From Sulfurovum sp. (GTDB lineage Bacteria; Campylobacterota; Campylobacteria; Campylobacterales; Sulfurovaceae), in the NCBI GenBank assembly GCA_024637255.1, contig JAGXFO010000010.1:1-29542 (forward strand): a stretch of 29,542 nucleotides of DNA, written 5' to 3'. Positions 1 to 7,710 of this stretch are shown piece after piece. Each line of letters starts with the position of its first letter. Positions within the stretch are counted from its first letter, which is position 1. The notes beneath the pieces were generated by a model that saw nothing but the letters and a program-made list of their open reading frames with translations, made no database searches and was not told where the DNA came from. Made by a program: the position numbers and the translations under genes.

Positions 1-1
1 A

Positions 2-85
2 GCTATTGGATACAAAACTCCTCATGAGGCTTATTGCAAAGTAGTTAATAATTTAGATGAATCAATGCTACTAAAGGTAGCTTAG
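2..85 (+). mobile_element. C-terminal end of an IS transposase (cut by window edge)
   Basis: An open frame runs from the window edge to a TAG stop and encodes 27 residues beginning AIGYKTPHEAYC. The block G-Y-K-T-P-x-E is the hallmark of the C-terminal end of DDE transposases with an rve integrase core (IS3/IS481/IS30 type), just after the catalytic Glu region. Only this tail is visible, so the family cannot be fixed; IS3-like is my best guess. Similarity of the flanking DNA to the copy at 4457-4681 starts only at about position 135, so the element probably ends between 86 and 134. Confidence 0.6.
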
Positions 86-134
86 GTGCTGGGAATAAAA
101 AAACTTTTTTTATGGTCTTGACAAAGGGGTGCAG

Positions 135-286
135 TATAATCTTCACCATGAGGTATGTTACACCTAGAGTAGTCTTGATGCACTTGTTCATTGGTAATAG
201 ATCGTTTTCCACGTTTTGAGTTAATGGAGCAAATAGAGTGGAGCCCTAGGTCATCTTGCAGGGGAGGTGACTAGTAGAATCTAAAG
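135..286 (-). pseudogene. Decayed copy of the small cysteine-containing gene at 4457-4681
   Basis: The reverse strand here can be aligned by hand with the intact gene at 4457-4681: over 50 residues from FRFY to HGEDY, 39 are identical. The copy has a TAG stop where the intact gene has Gln (FRFY*SPPLQDD), lacks the MCGCPH start, and loses two of the intact gene's cysteines (C to Y; the other Cys lies in the missing N-terminus). Its 3' end is replaced at about position 134 by IS-derived sequence. I see it as a dead paralogue truncated by an insertion. Confidence 0.75.
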
Positions 287-328
287 AGTCCTCGCATCGG
301 GGACGAAGGGGAACGAGTTAAGAAATTG

Positions 329-385
329 TCAATAAAATGAAGTTTGGCTTTGACTTTAGTGGCCAACTGCCATAATGACGACTAG
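329..385 (+). pseudogene. Inverted 3' fragment of the gene at 4698-5045
   Basis: About 57 bases match the last 19 codons of the intact minus-strand gene at 4698-5045 (KFGFDF followed by a decayed GPLHNDD tail and stop). A one-base difference shifts the frame within the last few codons. It lies on the plus strand, whereas the neighbouring remnant at 135-286 lies on the minus strand. In the intact locus the two genes point the same way, so one part was inverted during decay. Confidence 0.7.
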
Positions 386-404
386 GTCTCTTTAGCCTTA
401 GGGT

Positions 405-1310
405 TTAGAGAGGTTCATCACCAAACGCTTGCTTAGAGCAAAATACATAAGTCGTATTTAAAAAAGTAAACTCTAAATAATAAGCATGGAGCATCAGTCT
501 AGAAGCCCCAGTTATTTTTATGCGTTCACTTTCCCCTACTTTATCATTTAAAAAATCATCTACAAAATTTTCATTAAGTCCATATATTGGGTCACCTACA
601 ATTCTATGTGATATAGCATCTAAATGTACTCTTATTTGATGTTGTCTTCCTGTGTAGGGTATGGCTTCTACTAAAGTTTGATTTTGAGTTTTATTATACG
701 ATATTGGTCGTATAAGAGTACTTGATTCTTTTCCATTTTGAGATGTTTCCATTTTTAAACTTATTAAACCATTTGAAGTTGTAATTTTTTTGTCAATCAA
801 AATATCTTCTTTTAGCTCTTTCTCTACTAGGGCTTTATATTTTTTGATAATGGCTTTTTCTGCAAACTCTTTTTTATCAAACATTTCTTGTAATAGGTAT
901 TGAGAGTATCCATTTTTAGATACCAGTATGAGTCCTGATGTCTCTGCATCTATTCGGTGTACTAAGTTACCCTCCATTCCAAACTGGTATCGTATTTCAT
1001 CTAAAAGTGTATACTCAGTAGAATGGATAGTTGGATGAACAAGCAGACCTGATGGTTTATCAAAAAGTGCAAAATGTTCTGTTTGAAAGAGTGGTTTTAA
1101 CCCTTTGGTTATGGCCTCAAAGATTAAGACTTCTATGTAGCCAGATTTTAGTACTTTCCCTTTTTGTAAACGCTTATTTTTGTGGTCCATTATTCTACCC
1201 TTTTGCAAGAGTCTATGGGCAAGTGTTTCGGACAATTTTACAACATCTACTAAAAAGTCTTCTACCTTTTCACCTTTTATGACATCGTATTTTTTAAGTA
1301 CATAGGGCAA
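405..1310 (-). CDS. RluA-family 23S rRNA/tRNA pseudouridine synthase
   Basis: A 301-residue protein that should isomerise specific uridines to pseudouridine in 23S rRNA or tRNA. The catalytic block HRIDAETSGLILVSKNG (residues 118-134; catalytic Asp121) matches the family consensus HRLDxxTSG, and TGRQHQIRVHL near residues 219-229 is the second conserved family motif. The N-terminal 60 residues could be a degenerate S4-like RNA-binding region. The start is a TTG at 1310, chosen because a strong AAGGA Shine-Dalgarno lies 6 bases upstream (1317-1321) and no ATG fits. The gene is divergent from the small gene at 1435. Which uridine it modifies cannot be read from the sequence. Confidence 0.88.
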   Translation of the reverse strand: MPYVLKKYDVIKGEKVEDFLVDVVKLSETLAHRLLQKGRIMDHKNKRLQKGKVLKSGYIEVLIFEAITKGLKPLFQTEHFALFDKPSGLLVHPTIHSTEYTLLDEIRYQFGMEGNLVHRIDAETSGLILVSKNGYSQYLLQEMFDKKEFAEKAIIKKYKALVEKELKEDILIDKKITTSNGLISLKMETSQNGKESSTLIRPISYNKTQNQTLVEAIPYTGRQHQIRVHLDAISHRIVGDPIYGLNENFVDDFLNDKVGESERIKITGASRLMLHAYYLEFTFLNTTYVFCSKQAFGDEPL

Positions 1311-1402
1311 TAAAAATCCTTAATAGTTAATTTGATGTAGTATACAATAACTTGAAAGTGTGCACATTTTTGAAAAATATCATTTTTAATAATATTTTTT
1401 TG

Positions 1403-1408
1403 TATAAT
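1403..1408 (+). promoter_or_regulatory. -10 box (TATAAT) for the gene at 1435
   Basis: A perfect TATAAT sits 26 bases before the ATG at 1435 in a very AT-rich tract with T-runs upstream and no TTGACA. This is the usual sigma70 promoter form in Campylobacterota, where periodic AT tracts stand in for the -35. Confidence 0.5.
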
Positions 1409-1434
1409 AGTATATATTAATAAAAAGGCAATAA

Positions 1435-1683
1435 ATGATAAGCATAAAACCTCCAGTGTTAAAGGATGAAGCATTAAAGCATGGGATGAAAAGTACTGCT
1501 GAAATAAAAGCATTTTCAGATGGTTATGAATCGGCATATCAAGACATGAAAGAAAGACTTGAAAGAGTAATTGATGCTACACCTGGCATAAGTGTAATCA
1601 ATAAAGCTCGTATTGCTTCATGTTTAATGGATGATTATGATGTATATGAAACAGATTTTTTTGAATATAAACAAACAGACTGA
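1435..1683 (+). CDS. Small hypothetical protein, 82 aa
   Basis: An 82-residue, mostly helical, soluble protein that I do not recognise. It is lysine- and acid-rich, with a central helix rich in K/E/R (residues 35-46) and a single Cys at 63; there is no signal peptide or membrane segment. The start ATG at 1435 is preceded by a weak AAAGG and a TATAAT box at a sensible distance. It stands alone between the divergent pseudouridine synthase and the aldo/keto reductase, which appears to have its own promoter. Confidence 0.55.
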   Translation: MISIKPPVLKDEALKHGMKSTAEIKAFSDGYESAYQDMKERLERVIDATPGISVINKARIASCLMDDYDVYETDFFEYKQTD

Positions 1684-1740
1684 CAGCGCATTAGACAAGC
1701 TACTTCTTTGCAACACCAGAAGCAATGAAATGGCCCCTTA

Positions 1741-1749
1741 TGCTATATT
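1741..1749 (+). promoter_or_regulatory. Extended -10 (TGCTATATT) for aldo/keto reductase
   Basis: TGCTATATT fits an extended -10 (TGnTATAAT-like). Transcription would start near 1756-1758, so the in-frame ATG at 1756 would lie at the transcript's very 5' end. This supports the ATG at 1771 as the true start. Confidence 0.4.
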
Positions 1750-1770
1750 CAAATCATGAGGAAGAGTAAG

Positions 1771-2616
1771 ATGAAAGAAAAAGATTATATTGTTACCTCT
1801 GCTGGTGTAAAGATGCCAAAGATTATTTACGGTACTGCATGGAAAAAAGAACGTACCACTACTTTGGTTGAACTAGCTTTAAGATCTGGATTTAGAGGGA
1901 TAGATACTGCTTGTCAACCAAGGCACTACAGCGAAGCACTGGTTGGCGAAGCACTGCTTAACATGCAACACGAAGGCATAAAACGTGAAGACGTTTTTAT
2001 ACAAACGAAATTTACGCCTGTTGGTGGGCAAGACCCAGACGAGACACCCTATGATGCAAATGCCACGCTCAGTGAACAGGTAAAACAATCATTTACCGTC
2101 TCTAAACAAAATCTACATGCCGACTATATAGACTCTTTGGTACTGCATTCTCCTTATGATAGTTTTGAAGACCTGATGGAAGTTTGGCACACAATGGAAA
2201 GCTTTGTAGACAATGGTGAAGTAGGACAATTGGGCATTAGCAACTGCTATAGCTTGGAAGTATTACAGTACCTCTATACTACATCTAAAATCAAACCGGC
2301 CATTTTACAGAACCGTTTTCATGCAATAACAGACTATGACAAAGAGATACGCCAATGGTGCGATACACACAATGTGATCTACCAAAGTTTTTGGTCTTTG
2401 ACTGCAAACCCGAAGATAATATCTGGTGAGACCTTGGATGTTATCTCTCAAAAGTATCAAACAACACCTGCAGAGATATGGTTTGCATTTTTAAGAGAAA
2501 ACAGCATAGTCCCCCTTGTTGGTACAAGTTCATCTCAACATATGTTAGAGGACTTAAGTAGTTTAGAACTATCTCTAAGTGCCGATGAGTTAGAACAAAT
2601 ACAGAGGTTACTTTAA
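1771..2616 (+). CDS. Aldo/keto reductase family oxidoreductase
   Basis: A 281-residue NADPH-dependent aldo/keto reductase. The catalytic tetrad can be placed: Asp45 (GIDTACQ), Tyr53 (HYSEALVGEAL), Lys80 (QTKF) and His126 (VLHSP); LGISNCYS and the C-terminal VPLVGTSS (cofactor phosphate binding) are also present. The ATG at 1756 is in frame, but its codons overlap a GAGGA Shine-Dalgarno, which is ideally placed for the ATG at 1771, so I use 1771. The pterin dehydratase gene follows after 3 bases, implying co-transcription. The substrate is unknown; this clade includes enzymes acting on small aldehydes and ketones. Confidence 0.88.
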   Translation: MKEKDYIVTSAGVKMPKIIYGTAWKKERTTTLVELALRSGFRGIDTACQPRHYSEALVGEALLNMQHEGIKREDVFIQTKFTPVGGQDPDETPYDANATLSEQVKQSFTVSKQNLHADYIDSLVLHSPYDSFEDLMEVWHTMESFVDNGEVGQLGISNCYSLEVLQYLYTTSKIKPAILQNRFHAITDYDKEIRQWCDTHNVIYQSFWSLTANPKIISGETLDVISQKYQTTPAEIWFAFLRENSIVPLVGTSSSQHMLEDLSSLELSLSADELEQIQRLL

Positions 2617-2619
2617 AAA

Positions 2620-2976
2620 ATGAAAACGATAAAAAAACTATCTACTCAAGGTTGTGAAGCGTGCAGAGCAGATGTACCGTTACTAACGCAAGAAGAAATA
2701 ATATCGCTTATGTCAGAAGTTGAAGGTTGGAAGATTAGGGTAGAAGATAATCTTCAAAAACTTACTCGTGTATTTAAAACTAAAAACTACACTCAATCAC
2801 TCTCATTTACAAATGCTATAGGAGTCGTAGCCGAAGAAGAAAATCATCATCCTCTTATAGTTCTAGAGTATTCATCTGTTACAGTTGAATGGTGGAGCCA
2901 TAAAATCAAAGGACTGCATCAAAATGACTTTATTATGGCTGCTAAAACCTCTGAGTTATTTTGTATGATGACTTAA
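2620..2976 (+). CDS. phhB: Pterin-4a-carbinolamine dehydratase
   Basis: A 118-residue protein of the 4a-hydroxytetrahydrobiopterin dehydratase family (EC 4.2.1.96), which dehydrates the carbinolamine formed by pterin-dependent hydroxylases. The active-site signature is clear: ENHHP (His76, His77, Pro78), then VTVEWWSHKIKGL (Trp91-Trp92, His94) and Asp103 in QNDFIMAAK. The N-terminal CEACRAD block with two Cys (12 and 15) is common in bacterial members. The ATG lies 3 bases after the reductase stop, with GAGG inside the end of the upstream gene, so translation is probably coupled. No pterin-dependent hydroxylase is in the window, so the partner is unknown. Confidence 0.9.
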   Translation: MKTIKKLSTQGCEACRADVPLLTQEEIISLMSEVEGWKIRVEDNLQKLTRVFKTKNYTQSLSFTNAIGVVAEEENHHPLIVLEYSSVTVEWWSHKIKGLHQNDFIMAAKTSELFCMMT

Positions 2977-2994
2977 ACACTTCACACGTTAGAT

Positions 2995-4359
2995 TTACTT
3001 TTTGATATGCGCTTTGGTACGAGCGTGTTCTAATTGTTTGGCTGTATATATCTTAATATAAATTGCAGCACTGGTAATAATAATAAACATACTCACCCAT
3101 AAATAGATAATAGGTAAATCAAATACATTTACCACTAAAGAAAAGAAAATAAGAGGCATAAATATCTGTCTATAGAAACTAATATAAGGTATCATAAATG
3201 GATTTTTAATACCTTGAAGTGTAGAGCTAGATATAAACAATGTTATAAATGAAAAGAATATAAAACTCTCAAACATTATATACGTGTATGCGGTATCTAC
3301 AACTTCGACATCAGTATCAAATACCATAATCATATGCTTACCAAACAGTGCTATGAGAACTACGCCCATAGCACTCATTATATATCCATATTTTAAAGAT
3401 TTATCTATGACTTCGTCTATTCTATCGAAGTTTTTAGCCCCAAAGTTGTTGGATACTATAGATATAACGGCGGTATTTAGACCCAACATAGGAAGTAAGA
3501 TAATCTGCTCAACTCTATAGCCTATACCAAATGCAGCAACTTCCTTAAACCCATAAGTAGATACAAAATACATAGTAATCATACTTCCCAAAGACCCTAA
3601 AAACATGTTTAGACTTGTAGGTATAGCTTGTTTGGTTAAATGTTTAAAAGCGTTTATATTTGGAGGAGATTTGAAAAAATCAGTGGTATGAAAAAGGTTT
3701 GTTCTATAAAGCTTTGTCAGCATATATATAAGTGTGATGTATTGTATCAAAACAGTTGCGATGGCAACCCCACTTATGCCAAGTACAGGAATAAAATAAA
3801 AGCCATAGATAAACAGTGGATCAAGGATGACATTTAAAATAAATCCAATAATCAAAATATTTCTATAACTTTTAGTATCCCCAAGGGCTACTAGGACTGC
3901 GTTTGCACCTAAGCCTATGAGCATAGGAACGATGCCTAGGAATATGATGTAGGTATATTCAAGTGCATACTCTAAGACCTTACCCGTGGCACCCATTAAT
4001 CCAAATATATATTCTAAAAGTACAAAGCTTGTAAGTGTTAGTGCAAAAGAAACAAGCATCAGTAAACTTATGCCGTTTGTCGCATAAATACGTGCCAACT
4101 CTCGCTTGTGTTTACCCAGTGCGCCACCTATATATGCGGTAATTGCTGATGATAGTCCAAAACTTATAGATAAAAGCATGAAAAAAATGATAAAACTATA
4201 GGTAAGTGCAGAGATGGCTTCTGTAGAGATTTGCCCTACATAAAATGTATCTACTACATTATACATGGTGTTAAAAAACATCCCTATACTTGAAGGGATT
4301 GCGATTTGAAAGATGAGATGTTTGATGTCTTTTGTGATGAGTTCATTTGTTTTTTTCAT
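2995..4359 (-). CDS. MATE family multidrug/toxin exporter
   Basis: A 454-residue integral membrane protein with about 12 predicted helices in two similar halves, the standard size and layout of MATE cation-coupled exporters. The N-terminal stretch IPSSIGMFFNTMYNVVDTFYVGQ (read in two parts: IPSSIGMFF, then NTMYNVVDTFYVGQ) is typical of the family, and the second half repeats the pattern (AIPTSLNMFLGSLGSMITMYFV region). No clear Shine-Dalgarno precedes the ATG; a TATAGT -10-like hexamer lies only about 8 bases upstream, so the transcript may have a very short leader. It converges on phhB with an 18-base gap. The substrate cannot be told from sequence. Confidence 0.88.
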   Translation of the reverse strand: MKKTNELITKDIKHLIFQIAIPSSIGMFFNTMYNVVDTFYVGQISTEAISALTYSFIIFFMLLSISFGLSSAITAYIGGALGKHKRELARIYATNGISLLMLVSFALTLTSFVLLEYIFGLMGATGKVLEYALEYTYIIFLGIVPMLIGLGANAVLVALGDTKSYRNILIIGFILNVILDPLFIYGFYFIPVLGISGVAIATVLIQYITLIYMLTKLYRTNLFHTTDFFKSPPNINAFKHLTKQAIPTSLNMFLGSLGSMITMYFVSTYGFKEVAAFGIGYRVEQIILLPMLGLNTAVISIVSNNFGAKNFDRIDEVIDKSLKYGYIMSAMGVVLIALFGKHMIMVFDTDVEVVDTAYTYIMFESFIFFSFITLFISSSTLQGIKNPFMIPYISFYRQIFMPLIFFSLVVNVFDLPIIYLWVSMFIIITSAAIYIKIYTAKQLEHARTKAHIKK

Positions 4360-4456
4360 AATGTGGACTATACTGTAATACTCTTTATATGGTATGAGTT
4401 ATGGAAAAGGCTCAGATTGTCTACTAAGCAAAGACATATTCACATAAAAGTGCTAT

Positions 4457-4681
4457 TTAATTCTTAACATTCTGCATCATCTTAAGCCAATCCTTATCAA
4501 AATTACTGAATATATAATCTTCACCATGAGGTATGGTACACCCAGAGCAGTCTTGGTGTACTTGTTTATCTGTGTAAGATCGTTTTGCACGTTTTGAGTT
4601 AATGGAACAAACAGAGTGAAACTCTAGGTCATCCTGCAGGGGAGGTGACTGGTAGAACCTAAAGTGTGGACATCCACACAC
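4457..4681 (-). CDS. Small cysteine-containing hypothetical protein, 74 aa
   Basis: A 74-residue basic protein I do not recognise. It carries Cys at 2, 4, 25, 45 and 48, including a C-G-C-P-H start and a C-x2-C pair (DCSGC), so metal binding is possible; this is inference. It follows the gene at 4698-5045 by 16 bases with little Shine-Dalgarno signal and is probably translated from the same message. A decayed relative with 39 of 50 matching residues lies at 135-286. Because a diverged copy keeps the reading frame recognisable, I believe the gene is or was real. Confidence 0.55.
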   Translation of the reverse strand: MCGCPHFRFYQSPPLQDDLEFHSVCSINSKRAKRSYTDKQVHQDCSGCTIPHGEDYIFSNFDKDWLKMMQNVKN

Positions 4682-4697
4682 ATTATAATTAGCTTAT

Positions 4698-5045
4698 TTA
4701 GTCGTCATTATGCAGCGGTCCGGTAAAGTCAAAGCCAAACTTCGTTTTGTTGGCTATCTCTTCTTGTACCTCGTCTATGAGGTCTTCAACTTCACTCTCT
4801 ACCTGTTCTATGAAATAATTTTGTTCTCTTTCTCGTTTAAAGGTGTTGATCTTATAGGGTCTATCGGCACCATGTTCTTCAATAAACTTCTCAAGCGTGT
4901 CTTCCCAGACGATAGTTATTTCACGTTCTATGGTTTTTGGTTCTTCATCATCAGCTAGAGTGTAGTTAAATGCTACCATATCTGTGTAGGTTATGACCTC
5001 ATACATTTTATCTTCTTTTTGAGCCGTTGCTTCATTGTTTGGCAT
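4698..5045 (-). CDS. Acidic hypothetical protein, 115 aa
   Basis: A 115-residue strongly acidic protein with no recognised domain. Residues 17-60 look beta-rich (EVITYTDM, REITIVWED) and residues 74-100 form an E/D-rich helix (EQVESEVEDLIDEVQEEI). The tail KFGFDFTGPLHNDD is conserved in the inverted fragment at 329-385, so it may matter functionally. The ATG at 5045 has a good AAGGAAA Shine-Dalgarno; a second Met at residue 14 is possible. It is the first gene of a two-gene unit with the small cysteine protein. Confidence 0.65.
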   Translation of the reverse strand: MPNNEATAQKEDKMYEVITYTDMVAFNYTLADDEEPKTIEREITIVWEDTLEKFIEEHGADRPYKINTFKREREQNYFIEQVESEVEDLIDEVQEEIANKTKFGFDFTGPLHNDD

Positions 5046-5410
5046 GATTATTTCCTTTTGTATATGTTGTTTATTGACTGTTATATCAAAGATAGCTTTG
5101 GATTGGATATATTTTCTTTGATTTATTTTTTTTGTAGCAATATTTTAAGCTCTTGTATCTCTTCTTCACTGCTTCAACTAAATGTAACTACCTATGACAA
5201 TGTGATTATACTATTTAAGCATTAAGTCATATAATTTGTTAAATAGCCAATGTACCAAGGAAAATATTAGATAAGATGTTTAGGTTGAAGACTGGTTTGA
5301 CTTTCAAAACCTATGCAACTTTGAAAGAACTAGATACAAAAAGAGCATAAATAATGCTATGATTCCCCATAACGCTAAAGTATGATTATTTTACTCAAAA
5401 GGAAAGACTT
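5046..5410. other. 365-base divergent intergenic region with possible coding scraps
   Basis: This region separates two divergent genes and must hold both promoters. On the minus strand, 5123-5173 reads as a short acidic helical peptide ending in ELKILLQKK and a stop, like the C-terminal end of a coiled coil. On the plus strand, 5276-5350 reads as a 24-residue basic peptide. Neither has a supported start. No RNA gene or clear repeat is visible. Confidence 0.35.
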
Positions 5411-5737
5411 ATGTATACAGTACAAATGGAAAAAGAATGCGGATGCTTTAAAAAAAGTGAATATTCCAATAATATGACATTTGAAACACAGCAAGATGCC
5501 TATAAATATGCAAACATGGTAGCTGAATTTATGAATGAAGAATTCTGTAATACACATACTTTCTCTGCTCACAGAGCCCAGGGCAGTAACTTCCTCATCA
5601 CTGTGGCTATGAATGTTGATGTTGTCATCCCTGGTTACAATCCTCATATCTCTTGTGATGTGGGCTGTACTTCTACAGATAAATGGTCTCTTGAGTCTAC
5701 AGATAAGCCTAAGGATGATAGCAGTAAATCCTCTTAA
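5411..5737 (+). CDS. Cysteine-containing hypothetical protein, 108 aa
   Basis: A 108-residue soluble protein with a good Shine-Dalgarno (AAAGGA, 7 bases before the ATG). It has an N-terminal CGCF, one central Cys in NEEFCNTH, and a C-terminal C-x3-C (SCDVGC), followed by a disordered S/K/D-rich tail. The middle alternates helix (QDAYKYANMVAEFMNEEF) and strand (NFLITVAMNVDVVIPG), a compact alpha/beta pattern. I do not recognise the family. It converges on the pseudouridine synthase gene with only 5 bases between the stops. Confidence 0.7.
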   Translation: MYTVQMEKECGCFKKSEYSNNMTFETQQDAYKYANMVAEFMNEEFCNTHTFSAHRAQGSNFLITVAMNVDVVIPGYNPHISCDVGCTSTDKWSLESTDKPKDDSSKSS

Positions 5738-5742
5738 GGCAT

Positions 5743-6324
5743 TTAATCAAGATTTGCAATGAGCATTTTCTCTTCTTTCTCTGAAAGGTAGCGCCACTTA
5801 GCGTTTTCGAGGTCGAGGTTAAAACTGCCAATGCTGATTCGTTTCAATTCTAACACTTTTAAGGGCGTCCCAAATTTTGGATCCTTCAAAGCCCCAAAAA
5901 GTCGGCGGATATGCCGATTTTTTCCCTCGTCAATTTTGACTATGAGTTTGGTTTTAGCACCACCCATACCTATTTTTTTGACACTAACCGTTTTCAGTAG
6001 GTCGCCCTTGCTTTCTACGCCCCTCATGGCAGCGCTCATATGTTCGTCTGTTACATGTCCTCTGACCCAAATCTCGTACACTTTAATGCAACCTCCAGGT
6101 CTGGTTAACGCATCACCAACCTTGCCGTTGGCGGTAAACAGCAGAAGCCCCTTAGATTCCAAATCAAGACGTCCGATAGGCATCCATCCCTCATCAAAAA
6201 CCCAATCGGGCAAAAGAGAGTAAACTGTTTTTCGCCCAAGTTCATCGGATCGTGTGACCACATAACCCCTAGGCTTATTGAGTGCTAAGAGTTTCTTGGA
6301 ATCATCTGTTGCGCTAGTCATCAT
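5743..6324 (-). CDS. RsuA/RluB/RluE-family rRNA pseudouridine synthase
   Basis: A protein of about 193 residues carrying the family signatures LNKPRGYVVT, GRLDLESKGLLLFTANG (catalytic Asp in GRLD) and KNRHIRRLF near the C-terminus. It has no N-terminal S4 domain and so resembles RluE more than RsuA or RluB; the modified uridine is not certain. The start overlaps the end of the 102-aa gene. GTG 6336, ATG 6324 and ATG 6321 are all possible; I chose 6324 because a GAGG lies beside it, and coupling to the upstream gene is likely. By eye the gene is richer in G+C than its neighbours, which may indicate transfer. Confidence 0.85.
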   Translation of the reverse strand: MMTSATDDSKKLLALNKPRGYVVTRSDELGRKTVYSLLPDWVFDEGWMPIGRLDLESKGLLLFTANGKVGDALTRPGGCIKVYEIWVRGHVTDEHMSAAMRGVESKGDLLKTVSVKKIGMGGAKTKLIVKIDEGKNRHIRRLFGALKDPKFGTPLKVLELKRISIGSFNLDLENAKWRYLSEKEEKMLIANLD

Positions 6325-6622
6325 CCTCAAATTCACTTAAATCAAATTCTAGTTCTACACGCTCTTCCACTATCTCTTTTATATCACTAAAGTTTTCAGC
6401 AGAGATATGTAGAGCCATTGCGACAAATACAGCTAGAGCATTATCATCTATAATTTCTTGGCATGTTGCAGAGGTGTTGTAAATAGTAAGTATGCCGTTT
6501 TTTGCAAGTACATCATTGGTGCTTATACCTAATTCTGCCGCTACATCATGCAAGTCTGGACGCTGAAGGTATATCCCGTCAACTTTCATTGAAAAGCCTG
6601 TTCTTAATGGTAATCCAAACAT
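6314..6622 (-). CDS. Hypothetical protein, 102 aa
   Basis: A 102-residue acidic protein I cannot assign. Residues 20-45 (QRPDLHDVAAELGISTNDVLAKNGIL) resemble a helix-turn-helix-like segment but are too weak to call. The tail is very acidic (EERVELEFDLSEFEDDD). The ATG at 6622 has a good AGGAAG Shine-Dalgarno. Its stop overlaps the start region of the RluE-like gene, and it lies 66 bases after the EEP hydrolase, so the minus-strand genes from aroK down to the RluE-like gene may form one unit. Confidence 0.6.
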   Translation of the reverse strand: MFGLPLRTGFSMKVDGIYLQRPDLHDVAAELGISTNDVLAKNGILTIYNTSATCQEIIDDNALAVFVAMALHISAENFSDIKEIVEERVELEFDLSEFEDDD

Positions 6623-6688
6623 TTTTCTTCCTATTTTTGAAATATTTCTTTGAGCCGAGTATAGCTAAATAAAATGTCTATTTTACTA

Positions 6689-7702
6689 TCAAATAAAAGT
6701 TAATTCACAAACGACTTGTGCATGATCACTTTTCAGCAAAGAACCCTCTTTGTTTTCTTGTAAATGATCATTCAAGACAGTATAGTCTGTCACTTCGGCA
6801 ATTTGATCTTTGTTGTCTTTGTTGAAATCATTCGAAATAAAAATGTAATCCAATACATTTCCTTTTTCCAGAAAATAACTGGTCGCTTTTCTTTTTGCTT
6901 CTTTTGCTTCTGGATGGGGATTATATACCTCTTGTTTGTACTGATAACTTGCATCATGTAAGACAAGATTTTCTTGGCTTTCCACCTCGTGGTATTTGTA
7001 ATTGGTTAGTGCATCAATGGTGATGGAAAACTCTTTATCGTTTAGATCACACAGTAAAACGGTAGGTTTGTTTTTGTATTTTTTTATATCAAAGAAAAGT
7101 GAAGATGCTTCGCATAATCTTTGTTTTAAAGATTTGGAAAATTTACCTTCTAGCGCTTTTGATACCAGTTCTTTTTTATGCTCTAAACTATGGTTTTCAT
7201 TAAATACGTATTCGAATTCATTGAGTCTATTTGATTTTAAGTGACATACATACACTAAAAGTTCTTTTTCGTTAGGAAGTGTTATCGTAGCCTTTATGGG
7301 TACTCTTGAAAACTGAAATAGATCTTTATGAGGCTCCCTAAAACCGTACTTTTCAATGCTGGGCAGATGCGCTTCCACTACTTGTATGTTTGATATAGGG
7401 TACTTTGAGGCAAGTGCAATGGTGGTGGTAACATATTTGGTTCTATTGTTTTTACTTAATTTTGCAACGTCCACAATCTTAAAATAGTTAAAACCCAAGT
7501 CTTCAACAAGATTTTTTAAAGCATCCCTTGAAAATACTTCTTGGAATCCAATAATATCACAATCCATTTTGAGTATTTGGTTTTTTATCCATGTAGTTTT
7601 TTCAAGCCATTGTCTTTGAGTGAACTTATCTTTTTTAGTATACCAGGAGTAGGGAGGCTCTACAAATTGAAAAAGATTAAATGTGCCTAGTCTTATTTTC
7701 AT
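6689..7702 (-). CDS. Endonuclease/exonuclease/phosphatase (EEP) family hydrolase
   Basis: A 337-residue protein with the ordered EEP motifs: GTFNLF (residues 6-11), the metal-binding Glu in IGFQEVFS, VCHLKSNR (His), LLCDLND (Asp/Asn pair), VLDYIFIS, and the C-terminal KSDHAQV (Asp-His). This fold includes DNase I-like nucleases, sphingomyelinases and inositol phosphatases. No signal peptide is seen, so it is probably cytoplasmic. It starts 8 bases after the aroK stop with no strong Shine-Dalgarno, suggesting coupling. The substrate is unknown; a nuclease or phosphodiesterase is most likely. Confidence 0.82.
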   Translation of the reverse strand: MKIRLGTFNLFQFVEPPYSWYTKKDKFTQRQWLEKTTWIKNQILKMDCDIIGFQEVFSRDALKNLVEDLGFNYFKIVDVAKLSKNNRTKYVTTTIALASKYPISNIQVVEAHLPSIEKYGFREPHKDLFQFSRVPIKATITLPNEKELLVYVCHLKSNRLNEFEYVFNENHSLEHKKELVSKALEGKFSKSLKQRLCEASSLFFDIKKYKNKPTVLLCDLNDKEFSITIDALTNYKYHEVESQENLVLHDASYQYKQEVYNPHPEAKEAKRKATSYFLEKGNVLDYIFISNDFNKDNKDQIAEVTDYTVLNDHLQENKEGSLLKSDHAQVVCELTFI

Positions 7703-7710
7703 GATAGAAG

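Noticed and set aside
5276..5350. 24-codon plus-strand frame before the 108-aa gene
   Set aside because: It has no Shine-Dalgarno, is very short and ends before the promoter region of the next gene; nothing supports translation.
5831..6223. Plus-strand frame of 130 codons within the pseudouridine synthase gene
   Set aside because: It is the antisense shadow of a gene with clear catalytic motifs; Pro/Ser-rich composition is typical of such shadows.
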